DNA of 23,503 nt, taken from the NCBI GenBank assembly GCA_964542765.1, contig CAZIVO010000052.1, positions 1 through 23,503 of the forward strand. The letters are read 5' to 3'. Numbering within the stretch: the first letter of the stretch is position 1; each line of letters begins with the position of its first letter. Source of the DNA: CAZIVO01 sp964542765. GTDB lineage: Bacteria; Planctomycetota; UBA1135; UBA2386. Position numbers and translations under genes: made by a program. The notes under the pieces are model-generated. The model saw nothing but the letters and a program-made list of their open reading frames with translations, was not told the origin of the DNA and searched no databases. Shown one piece after another: positions 7,654 through 15,125 of this stretch.

Positions 7654-9570
7654 ATGAGCGAGATTCGGGCCGGGATCATCGCCTTCGTAGGCGGTTTTTC
7701 GGTGATGTCGCTCGAACTCACGGCGGTCCGGTTGCTGGCGCCGTATTTTGGCGACAGCGCCTTCGTGTGGACGAACGTGATCGGGGTCATGCTGGCTGCC
7801 CTGGCGATGGGGGCATGGCTGGGGGGACGTCTGGCCGATGCTTCGATGACGGGCAAGCGTCTGTCGATCCTGTTCGTCGTCAGTGGTCTTTTGACTGCCT
7901 GCGTGCCCTTGCTGGCACAGACCCTCGGCCCCTTCCTGTTGCCCTCGGATCTGCTCCTCGAAGACGCCATGCCGGCGCTCGTGCGGGGTTCGTTGGCGGC
8001 GACCTTGATCCTTTTTGCCCCGCCGGTGGCATTGATTGGTTGCGTGACACCGTTGCTGGTGACGGGATTGTCGAGATCAGGGATGACGGTGGGGCGGGCC
8101 AGTGGCCTGATCGCGGCTACATCGACGCTCGGGAGCTTGGCGGGGACCTTTGCGACCACGCATCTTCTGGTGCCCGAACTCGGCAGCCGGATCACGGTCT
8201 GGATCAGTGCGGGACTGTTGCTGGGCTGCGGACTCTTGGCGCGCCGCAGTGTTGCGAACGCGATCGCATTGCTGATACCGGTGACGCTGGCCTGCATCCC
8301 CTGGAGCCAGGGTCGGTCGGTTGACGGGTCCGAGTTGCTGGCCGAAGTAGAGAGTTCCTATCAGTTACTGCGTGTGTATCGCAGCGGCGAAGGGAACCTT
8401 CGTAGAACGACTCTGAAGATCAATGAGGGCCTCGACTCTTTCCACTCGATCGCGATCGAGGGAACACCTTTCACCGGGGGAGCTTATTACGATTATCACG
8501 CCCTGGTGCCCTTCTTGGTGGGGGATGGCAAGCGGCCTGTGCCGCTGCGGGTCGCTTCGCTCGGCTGTGCGGCTGGAACCTTTTCGCGACTCTACGCAGC
8601 GGTCCATCCCGATTGCATTCTCGACGGGGTCGAGATCGATCCTGCCGTTGTCGCCCTGGGGGAAATTTACTTCGGCGGTCGGCCAACTCGGGGTGTGACC
8701 CATGCGGGACTGGATGCGCGGATCTTTGTCGATCATGCAAAGGGTCCTTACGAGGTGATCCTCGCCGATGCCTACGAGCGGCAGGCTTACATCCCCGCTC
8801 ATGTTGCCAGTCGCGAGTTCTTCACCAGCGCCAAGGCGTTGCTGACCACGGGAGGCATTCTGTCTGCGAATGTTGGCGGACTGTCCTTCAAGGACCCGGC
8901 GGTGGCGGCGATCGGACGGACGATGGCGAGCGTGTTCGGGTCGGCATGGGCTTTTCGAGTGCCGAGGTCACGCAACTTCATGCTCTTGGCGCGCAAGGAT
9001 GGTGAGATCGACCCGAGCATCTTCGGACGGGTGACCGGCGAGAGTGCCGAGATGACGGTTCTGGTGACGGCGGCGGATAAGGGTGCCTGGCATCGCTTCA
9101 CACGGAAGGACTCGGTGCTGGTCGATGACCGGCCGCTTCTCGATAGCCTGCAAGAACGACAACTCGCTTCCTTGCCGAAAGGGGAGGCGATGGTTTTTGC
9201 CGGGGATCGAGATCCCGATGCTGTTGCTGCAGGGATCGATCAGGAACTGGTGGCCGCGGATCCCGAGGCTGTGATCGAGCGGTTGCTGCAGGCGAAGGTC
9301 GCCACACCGCTGCTGCGGCAACTGGTCGGCGACGCGCGCTGGCACCTGCGGGATCTGGCTGGCGCGCGCATGGAGTATCAGGCCGGTTTGACGCTCGGAC
9401 CGAGCGATGACATGCGGGGTATGCTCGAGGCGCGCGATCGCGCAGCCATGAGCGAACTGGCACCAACCCTGCGCGCTGCGGAGATCGCTGGTCGGAATGG
9501 CTATCTGGCGGCGGCGATGAGCTTGCTCGCGGTGGCAATCTTCTTCGGACTCCATCGCCGGATCAGGTGA
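7654..9570 (+). CDS. Membrane protein with spermidine-synthase-like SAM-binding domain
   Basis: This 638-aa protein has an N-terminal membrane domain of about seven segments (roughly 7-27, 37-58, 69-91, 108-130, 146-168, 170-190 and 195-213). A Rossmann domain of the spermidine-synthase fold follows. VASLGCAAGTFSR at about 298-310 with GVEIDP some 20 residues later is the SAM-type nucleotide loop and its acidic end. ILADAYERQAYIPAH and EFF...LLTTGGILSANVGG match the family's later strands. The aminopropyltransferase GGGxGG motif is replaced by LGCAAG, so true spermidine synthesis is unlikely. Fused proteins of this kind are common in environmental bacteria and their reaction is mostly unknown. 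The C-terminal 150 residues hold a TPR-like helical pair and a final membrane helix at about 615-632. The start is ATG 7654 with GGGGA upstream. It lies 26 bp after the pseudo-hydrolase gene and ends at the 9589 hairpin. Confidence 0.82.
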   Translation: MSEIRAGIIAFVGGFSVMSLELTAVRLLAPYFGDSAFVWTNVIGVMLAALAMGAWLGGRLADASMTGKRLSILFVVSGLLTACVPLLAQTLGPFLLPSDLLLEDAMPALVRGSLAATLILFAPPVALIGCVTPLLVTGLSRSGMTVGRASGLIAATSTLGSLAGTFATTHLLVPELGSRITVWISAGLLLGCGLLARRSVANAIALLIPVTLACIPWSQGRSVDGSELLAEVESSYQLLRVYRSGEGNLRRTTLKINEGLDSFHSIAIEGTPFTGGAYYDYHALVPFLVGDGKRPVPLRVASLGCAAGTFSRLYAAVHPDCILDGVEIDPAVVALGEIYFGGRPTRGVTHAGLDARIFVDHAKGPYEVILADAYERQAYIPAHVASREFFTSAKALLTTGGILSANVGGLSFKDPAVAAIGRTMASVFGSAWAFRVPRSRNFMLLARKDGEIDPSIFGRVTGESAEMTVLVTAADKGAWHRFTRKDSVLVDDRPLLDSLQERQLASLPKGEAMVFAGDRDPDAVAAGIDQELVAADPEAVIERLLQAKVATPLLRQLVGDARWHLRDLAGARMEYQAGLTLGPSDDMRGMLEARDRAAMSELAPTLRAAEIAGRNGYLAAAMSLLAVAIFFGLHRRIR

Positions 9571-9588
9571 TGTCCGTGCGTCGTACAT

Positions 9589-9617
9589 GAAGACGCCCGC
9601 TGATCGCGGGCGTCTTC
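9589..9617. terminator. Bidirectional hairpin terminator between convergent genes
   Basis: A perfect 12-bp inverted repeat (GAAGACGCCCGC, then 5-nt loop TGATC, then its exact complement) lies 18 bp after the stop of the spermidine-synthase-like gene and 26 bp after the stop of the convergent HEAT gene. The stem has a GC core with A/T-rich ends, so it reads as GAAGA...TCTTC from either strand. No long T-run follows on either side. Confidence 0.85.
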
Positions 9618-9643
9618 GGTTCGACGACTGAGCCGTCTCTCGA

Positions 9644-11692
9644 TCAGAGGATGTCGAGGATTCCGGCGACGCCGTTGGTCAGGGTTTCCACCGCGGCGCG
9701 GTAGTTCATGTCGCCGCCGATCTTGGAGTTCCACGGCAGGTTCTCCTTGTCGGCCACACCACCCAGAGCCACGGCCGCGAAGGCCCGCGAGAGCTCGGTG
9801 ATGGACTCGTCGAACAGCATGTCGGCGAGTGGGTCGATGGTCCGTCGATCGCCGATATACGCCAGGGCCGATGCAACGGCGCTCAGCTTGGCGACGTTCT
9901 TCTCCGGCTCATTCAGGATCTTGAGCAGGACATCGGCAACGGTCTTGTCGCCGAGCTTGCCCAGCGCGATCGCTGCTTGCTTGAGAAGATCGGGCCGCCG
10001 CGTCGAGGTCGTGACGATGTTACGGATATCGTCGACCGACCGCTGCGAGGACATCAGAGCGAGGCTGATCGCCAGATAACCGGCCAGCTCATCCTTGTGC
10101 TTGTTTCGCACCAGCATGTTCTGCAGGTCGTCAGCGGCATCGCGGTACTTGGACAGTCCCAAGGAGACCGCGATGGCGGCCAGAGTCTCGGGGTTCTTGA
10201 TGTCCTTGAGCGCGCGATGCAGAGTCTCGCCGATGGTGACGTCCATCGCCGCTCCATCGCCGGCAGCCTTGAATGCTTCAAAGGCCAGCACACCGAGCGA
10301 GATGGCAGCCCAAGGCTTGACGATGGCCTTGTTGCCCTTGTTGAAGGCCTTGAGCAGTTCGTTGCGGTTCTTGGTCCCACCGATCTTGGCCAGCGCCATC
10401 AAGCAGAAGTGCCTGGATTGCTGGTCCTTACCTTTTTGTGAGTGGGTGAGCAGGGCGTCCGAGTACTTCTTGTCACCCTTGACCTTCTCCTGGCTCTCTG
10501 CGAGCAGACCCAGAGCGATGGCAGCCGACTGGTACATGTTGTTGTTGTACTTCTTGCTGCCGTTCAAGAGCTTGGCGAAGTAGTCCTTGTAGGTGCCTGC
10601 CTCATCACCACCCTTGCCGAGCAGATTGGCGATGGCGGGCGGGACATGCGACTGGATCTGCTGCTCACCTTGACCAGCTGATGCCGTGTAGTAGGTCCAC
10701 AAGGCTCCCAGCACGTCATCGAGGAGTTTCTTCTCCTTCGGACCATTGGCGGGATTGGGCCGCAGCAGCCGGATCGCATTGATGACCGCGACCTTGATGT
10801 TGCGGTTGACGATGGATTTGTCTTCGAGTTGCTCCTTCAAGGAGTCGAAGATGGTGGTCTTGAGATCTGCGTCACTGGTGGCGTGAGCGATGAGCCCCAG
10901 ACCGTAGGATGCGAAGGAACGCGTCCTGTCGTCGACTTCCGCGCGACCGCAGAGCTTGCGTCCCGCTGCGGTGTCGCCGCTCAGATCGACCAGATGCTGG
11001 ACTGCATCGGGCATCTGCGAGATGCCCATGGCCAGGGCCGCGGTTTCACGGATTTCCTGATCGCCATTGGTCAGACGCTTCTTCATCTCCTCGAGAATAT
11101 TGATCTGTGGCGACTCGCTGTTCATGCCGATCTTCGCCATGGCGACCAGACAAGAAGAGGTGATATCGCGCTGATCGGTGCTGTCGAGAGCACGCTTGAG
11201 CGCCGGCAGAATCCTGTTGAGGATCTCGGCCTTGGTCGGCTTGAGCGTGTCCTTGGCTTCGGCTCGCTTGGAACTCCCCATGAAGAACTCGTCGCCACCG
11301 GTGGTGGCCAGGTTCGCGTGGATGGCTTCCTTGAGGTTGATGAAGGGATCCTTGTTGAATTCCCACCAGAACTGCCATCTGGTGAGGTCGGGTGCAACCG
11401 GTGCTCCCCTCGGGCCTGTAGTCGGTCCCGCCGTGGGCGCGGGTGCTGCCGGGCCTCCAGTTGCCGGACCGGCTGGTCCCGGAGTAGCGGGGCCGCTGGG
11501 ACCCGGTGTGGAGGGGCCTGATGGGCCAGGGGTGGAAGGGCCTGATGGCCGCGGTGTGCGGCCGCCACCACCAGGGTTGGGCGGGACGACATCGCCTGGT
11601 CCGCGATACTGGCCACCGTGTGCGTAACCTGTCTCACTGGTGGCCATGAGCCCTCCGGCGAAGGCCAGGCTGAGGATCATCAGCTTCTTCAT
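9644..11692 (-). CDS. Exported HEAT-repeat protein with collagen-like Pro/Gly/Ser linker
   Basis: This 682-aa protein has a Sec signal peptide (MKK, hydrophobic core, probable cut after GYA at residue 24). A Pro/Gly/Ser/Thr-rich linker spans about 37-101, with an 8-residue repeat of the PSGPSTPG type. A Trp-rich motif WQFWWEFN lies at 106-113. From about 135 to the end there are many helical HEAT-like repeats, with units such as AAIALGLLAES, AAIALGKLGD, AVASALAYIGD and AAVALGGVAD. HEAT solenoids bind proteins, so this is probably an exported scaffold or adaptor; the partner is unknown. The start is ATG at 11692 with a strong AGGAG at 11700-11704, 7 nt upstream. A hairpin and a palindrome lie in the 278-bp region upstream. 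The same W..WW motif type occurs in planctomycete HEAT proteins. It shares a terminator with the gene at 7654. Confidence 0.85.
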   Translation of the reverse strand: MKKLMILSLAFAGGLMATSETGYAHGGQYRGPGDVVPPNPGGGGRTPRPSGPSTPGPSGPSTPGPSGPATPGPAGPATGGPAAPAPTAGPTTGPRGAPVAPDLTRWQFWWEFNKDPFINLKEAIHANLATTGGDEFFMGSSKRAEAKDTLKPTKAEILNRILPALKRALDSTDQRDITSSCLVAMAKIGMNSESPQINILEEMKKRLTNGDQEIRETAALAMGISQMPDAVQHLVDLSGDTAAGRKLCGRAEVDDRTRSFASYGLGLIAHATSDADLKTTIFDSLKEQLEDKSIVNRNIKVAVINAIRLLRPNPANGPKEKKLLDDVLGALWTYYTASAGQGEQQIQSHVPPAIANLLGKGGDEAGTYKDYFAKLLNGSKKYNNNMYQSAAIALGLLAESQEKVKGDKKYSDALLTHSQKGKDQQSRHFCLMALAKIGGTKNRNELLKAFNKGNKAIVKPWAAISLGVLAFEAFKAAGDGAAMDVTIGETLHRALKDIKNPETLAAIAVSLGLSKYRDAADDLQNMLVRNKHKDELAGYLAISLALMSSQRSVDDIRNIVTTSTRRPDLLKQAAIALGKLGDKTVADVLLKILNEPEKNVAKLSAVASALAYIGDRRTIDPLADMLFDESITELSRAFAAVALGGVADKENLPWNSKIGGDMNYRAAVETLTNGVAGILDIL
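11453..11554 (-). repeat. 24-bp tandem repeats coding for the PSGPSTPG linker
   Basis: Within the HEAT gene, imperfect 24-bp units encode PSGPSTPG, PSGPSTPG, PSGPATPG, then PAGPATGG (residues 49-80). The units differ mainly at third positions, which suggests older duplication rather than recent slippage. The repeat lengthens a flexible exported linker between signal peptide and solenoid. Confidence 0.8.
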
Positions 11693-11723
11693 CGACTCTC
11701 TCCTGTAACGAAAGAAATTGTTA

Positions 11724-11751
11724 CCAGACCGAGCGGGGCTCGCTGTTCTGG
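11724..11751 (-). promoter_or_regulatory. Hairpin in the leader of the HEAT gene
   Basis: CCAGA (11724-11728) pairs with TCTGG (11747-11751), and inside it CGAGC pairs with GCTCG around a GGG loop. It lies 32-59 nt before the ATG at 11692 and would fold in the 5' leader. It could be a regulatory leader or part of a terminator for the upstream phosphatase gene; no T-run follows. A separate 13-bp palindrome TCGCAGGCTGCGA at 11788-11800 is a possible operator. I see nothing else in 11693-11970. Confidence 0.4.
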
Positions 11752-11970
11752 CATGTGGGGGTGGTCATGCAAATAGAAGGCCGGAAGTCGCAGGCTGCGA
11801 GGAATCTGCTCCATCCGGGAGAAACTGTACCGCGAAAAGGAATACTTCCCACGGCCAAGCGGGATTCTAGCCGTAATCTGGTCCGTGATGTGCCTTACTC
11901 CTGGTCACTTGTGAAACTGGCTCACCGGGGCGTTACGGCAGCGAAACAACAAGGATGCGCGGGTGTGGTG

Positions 11971-12780
11971 TCAAGGTAGGATCTTGCGCAGCCGGGTGAT
12001 CGCCGCTGCGGTAGCTGCCATATTAGGATAGTGGGTCGATCCATCGAGGTTTCTGAAAGGAAAGAGGTTACGGCCGTTCCAGTCCGTAAATCGCCCGCCG
12101 GCCTCGGTCACGATCAGGCCACCGGCAGCGATATCCCAGATTTTGCCCTGTTCTTGGATATTGGCATCGAGCCGGCCCATGGCGGTGTCGCACAGGTGGA
12201 TGACCGAAGCCCCGAAGTTCCGGATCCGGACGCCGGTTTCGAGTAGAGCAGGGAGATAGGCCAGATCGCGGGGTCCACGGAACCACTGGAGTCCGACGAG
12301 TCCCGAAGCATCGATTCGTGCTCGGGGCATCCGGATCCTGCTCCTGTTGCGGAATGCTCCTCGGGCGAGTCCGGCGGAATAGAGGGCTCCTTCGGGCTCG
12401 CACCACAGGGCGGCTGCTACCGGCTGGCCATGGTGCAGGCAGGCGACCGCAACGCCGAAGCTCCGCAGGGAATTGGCGAAATTGCTCGTTCCGTCGATCG
12501 GATCGACAACCCAGACAAAGTCAGCGTCAGGGTCTGCTGCGCCGGTTTCCTCACCCAAAAAGCCGTGATCGGGATGCCGCTCGCGCAGGGCGCGAGCGAG
12601 GCGTTGCTCGGCGCGAAGGTCGATCTGCGTGACATAGTCGCCCAGACTCTTGGACCGGGTTGCTATTTTTTGCGTATGGCGGTGCCGGTCCGCGACCCAT
12701 CGTCCGGTTTCAGCGGTCACCACACGCGCCGTCGTGCACAGTCGTTCAATCGTCGAGCGTTCAGGCTTTTTGGTCGCCAT
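11971..12780 (-). CDS. Inositol monophosphatase-family phosphatase
   Basis: This 269-aa enzyme belongs to the IMPase/FBPase family of Mg-dependent Li-sensitive phosphatases. Metal and substrate motifs are complete: GEET at about 76-79, DPIDGTSNF at 93-101 (the ligand Asp pair and the backbone turn), and the late WD at about 215-216. A Lys in TRSKSLGDYVTQID near 38-54 fits the usual position. The family includes inositol monophosphatase (SuhB), histidinol phosphatase (HisN) and CysQ-like 3'-phosphoadenosine 5'-phosphatases, and I cannot choose among them. The start could be ATG 12780 or GTG 12786, two codons apart; neither has a clear Shine-Dalgarno. It is divergent from the TPR/HEAT gene at 12910 across 129 bp and upstream of the HEAT protein on its own strand. 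Confidence 0.9.
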   Translation of the reverse strand: MATKKPERSTIERLCTTARVVTAETGRWVADRHRHTQKIATRSKSLGDYVTQIDLRAEQRLARALRERHPDHGFLGEETGAADPDADFVWVVDPIDGTSNFANSLRSFGVAVACLHHGQPVAAALWCEPEGALYSAGLARGAFRNRSRIRMPRARIDASGLVGLQWFRGPRDLAYLPALLETGVRIRNFGASVIHLCDTAMGRLDANIQEQGKIWDIAAGGLIVTEAGGRFTDWNGRNLFPFRNLDGSTHYPNMAATAAAITRLRKILP

Positions 12781-12909
12781 GGACACTCAAGAAAGCAGGA
12801 ATCTTCGCAAACGGAAAGCACGATCTGGACAGCTTCTGACCGGAAAGGGTGGAGCTCTCCGTGCTTGGTGGTCGTTCCGATGGTAGCGCTCTGCTAGTTT
12901 TCATGCCGG

Positions 12910-14124
12910 ATGATCAGGGTCCTCACCATCGTTTTGTGCGCTGCCTGTTCCGGGCCTTCGGCGGTCAGGGAGCCTCATGGCGTTGAGCGTGCTCGTTCAC
13001 CTGCTGTGGTCGCCGAGCATCCGGACGGACAGTCGGCGGCAAGCGACCCGCTGATGACCGCTCGCAAGGCTCTATCAGCCGGTCGGCCGGCTACGGCCTT
13101 GACGCATCTGCAGTCTGCGAGGGAGGCCGCGGAAACCTCGGGCGAGGCCCTGAGTCACGATTTCGAGCTTTTGCGGGCGGTGGCCTTGTTCCGGGGTCCG
13201 GATCCCGAGGACGGTGAAAGGTTGCTGCGGGAAGAGCTGGCGGAGGGTCATAGACCAGCTGCCGCAGCTCGTGAACTCGCCGACCACATGGCCATGCGCG
13301 AGCGGCTTGTTGATGCGCTTGCGATCATCGAGGCAGGTCTGGTGCGGTCTCCCGGCCGCCATGACTTGCAACTGTCGCGAGCCCGGATCCAGATGGACCT
13401 CTATCGCTACCGGGAGGCCTTGACGGGCTTGCGGACCTTGATCGAGCAGCCGGTCGTGGCGTCGCGCGCTCGTTACGAACTGATCTTGACCCACCGCGCT
13501 CTGGGCGATTACGGGACGGCGCTCGAAGAACTCGAGAGGCTTCGTTCATCGGCGGCCGATTGGCTGTACCGCGTGTGGCAGGAGCTTTCACTCCTCGAGA
13601 GTGAGCTGTCACAGGAGCGGGCCCAGCAGCGTCGTGTGGGGTATACCTCCCGGGAGATGCTCGCCATCTTGCGCGGGGCTCCCGATGTTCCCTTGCGCCT
13701 GCGAGCATTCCGGTCTTTTTTACGTGGTGCACCGTCACGAGCGGAGCGCGCTCTCAGGATTGCGACCAACGATCCTGATCCTGTGGTGCGAATAGAGGTG
13801 TTGCGCACTGTTTTGGCCTGGTCCAGCAGCGGTTACTCTCGAGTCGATGCCGGCGACTGGATCGCCCGAGGTCTGGAGGACCCTGCGGGTGAAGTCCGCG
13901 GCGTGGCTGCTCGGTCCGCCCGGATGTTGCCGCCGATCGAAGCTTCCGATCTGCTGCTCGACTTCTTGATTCGGGAAAAGGATGGGTATGCTTTCAAGGA
14001 GATGCACGAGAGTTTGAGGGTGATTCATGGGGGCGGCCCGGAACTCCCTTCGGGTGGGCAGGCCGATCCCGCCATGCGACGATCGGTGGTTGAATTGTGG
14101 AGGCGAGGCGGATGGGACAAGTGA
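12910..14124 (+). CDS. Probable lipoprotein with TPR and HEAT-like repeats
   Basis: This 404-aa protein starts with a short hydrophobic stretch (MIRVLTIVLCAAC) whose Cys13 could be a lipoprotein cysteine, although the residue at -3 is Cys rather than Leu. A low-complexity spacer follows. Residues about 55-230 form TPR-like helix pairs (for example ALTHLQSAREAAE, ARIQMDLYRYREALTGLRTLI and LILTHRALGDYGTALEELERL). Residues about 240-360 look HEAT-like (DPDPVVRIEVLRTVLAW and DPAGEVRGVAARSARML). The C-terminus, ELWRRGGWDK, is Trp-rich. I do not recognise a named family. The final 13 bases overlap galE, suggesting coupled translation. No Shine-Dalgarno is obvious, so the start is somewhat uncertain. 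Confidence 0.72.
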   Translation: MIRVLTIVLCAACSGPSAVREPHGVERARSPAVVAEHPDGQSAASDPLMTARKALSAGRPATALTHLQSAREAAETSGEALSHDFELLRAVALFRGPDPEDGERLLREELAEGHRPAAAARELADHMAMRERLVDALAIIEAGLVRSPGRHDLQLSRARIQMDLYRYREALTGLRTLIEQPVVASRARYELILTHRALGDYGTALEELERLRSSAADWLYRVWQELSLLESELSQERAQQRRVGYTSREMLAILRGAPDVPLRLRAFRSFLRGAPSRAERALRIATNDPDPVVRIEVLRTVLAWSSSGYSRVDAGDWIARGLEDPAGEVRGVAARSARMLPPIEASDLLLDFLIREKDGYAFKEMHESLRVIHGGGPELPSGGQADPAMRRSVVELWRRGGWDK

Positions 14125-15110
14125 TTCTTGTGGTGGGTGGAGCGGGCTATATCGGTTCGCATGCTCTTCTGGCCTTGCGTGAGCGGGGTCGTGAGATCCT
14201 TGTTCTGGACGATATAAGCGAGGGCCATCTGCAAGCCTTGCACGGCGTGCCCCTCGCCCGAGGAAGCATCCTCGACAACGATTTTGTCCAGGATGTGTTC
14301 CGCAGCCATGACATCGGTGCGGTGTTTCATTTTGCGGCGCGCTGCTATGTCGGCGAGTCCGTCACCGATCCCGGCATCTATTACCGCCACAATGTCGCAG
14401 GAACCCTGAACATGCTCGATGCGATGGCAGCGACGGGTGTGAAGCGATTTGTTCTCAGTTCGACATGCGCTACCTATGGCGAGCCTCCGAGCGTGCCCAT
14501 CACCGAGGATATGCCGCAGGTGCCGATCAATCCGTATGGACGGACCAAGCTGGCCTGTGAGTGGATGCTCAGAGATTTTCATACGGCTCACGGACTGCAG
14601 TTTGTCAGCTTGCGCTACTTCAATGCAGCTGGCGCTGATCCCCAAGGTCGTGTCGGCGAAGACCATGATCCGGAGACGCACCTGATCCCACTGGTGATCA
14701 ACGCGACGCTCGGCCGTCGTGCGGCGGTGACCGTGTTTGGCGATGACTACGACACGCCCGATGGCACCTGTATCCGCGATTACATCCATGTCACGGATCT
14801 GGCGGAGGCGCACGTGCGAGCACTCGAAGCCATGGAAGCGGGAAAGATCGACACCGCGGCATTCAATCTGGGGAGTGAGCAGGGGAGTTCGGTGCTGGAG
14901 GTGATCCAGTCGGTGGAACGGATCGGTGGCCGCGAGGTTCCTTACGTCATCGGGGATCGTCGCGCTGGCGATCCACCGCGACTCGTCGGCAGCAGTGCGC
15001 GCATCGCCGAGGCGCTGGGTTGGCGGCCGCAACTGGGGAACATCGACCAGATTGTCGAGACGGCCTGGGCCTGGCATGAGGCTCACCCCCTAGGATACGA
15101 CGATGCGTGA
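14112..15110 (+). CDS. galE: UDP-glucose 4-epimerase
   Basis: GalE interconverts UDP-glucose and UDP-galactose with tightly bound NAD in the cytoplasm, supplying galactose for envelope glycans. The product is 332 aa, typical for the family. The NAD-binding loop GGAGYIGS lies at 9-16, the active-site strand FVLSSTCATYG at 113-123, and the catalytic YxxxK at Y142 and K146. The late substrate-contact block RDYIHVTDLAEAHVRALE and the final sugar-binding GDPPRLVGSS are also present. ATG 14112 was chosen over a GTG 15 bases upstream because GGAGG at 14099-14103 lies 8 nt before it and MGQVILVVGG fits the family. It lies between two HEAT-type probable lipoproteins, not among Leloir-pathway genes. 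UDP-GlcNAc epimerase activity is possible. Confidence 0.94.
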   Translation: MGQVILVVGGAGYIGSHALLALRERGREILVLDDISEGHLQALHGVPLARGSILDNDFVQDVFRSHDIGAVFHFAARCYVGESVTDPGIYYRHNVAGTLNMLDAMAATGVKRFVLSSTCATYGEPPSVPITEDMPQVPINPYGRTKLACEWMLRDFHTAHGLQFVSLRYFNAAGADPQGRVGEDHDPETHLIPLVINATLGRRAAVTVFGDDYDTPDGTCIRDYIHVTDLAEAHVRALEAMEAGKIDTAAFNLGSEQGSSVLEVIQSVERIGGREVPYVIGDRRAGDPPRLVGSSARIAEALGWRPQLGNIDQIVETAWAWHEAHPLGYDDA

Positions 15111-15125
15111 TCTGGAGGTCTGTTG

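Noticed and set aside
11755..11979. Plus-strand open frame of 74 codons between the phosphatase and HEAT genes.
   Set aside because: There is no ribosome-binding site or recognisable protein and both neighbours run the other way; I treat the stretch as intergenic.
12812..12866. Inverted copies AAGCACG and CGTGCTT in the divergent phosphatase/TPR promoter region.
   Set aside because: Short, widely spaced arms and no supporting promoter elements; could be chance in a 129-bp gap.
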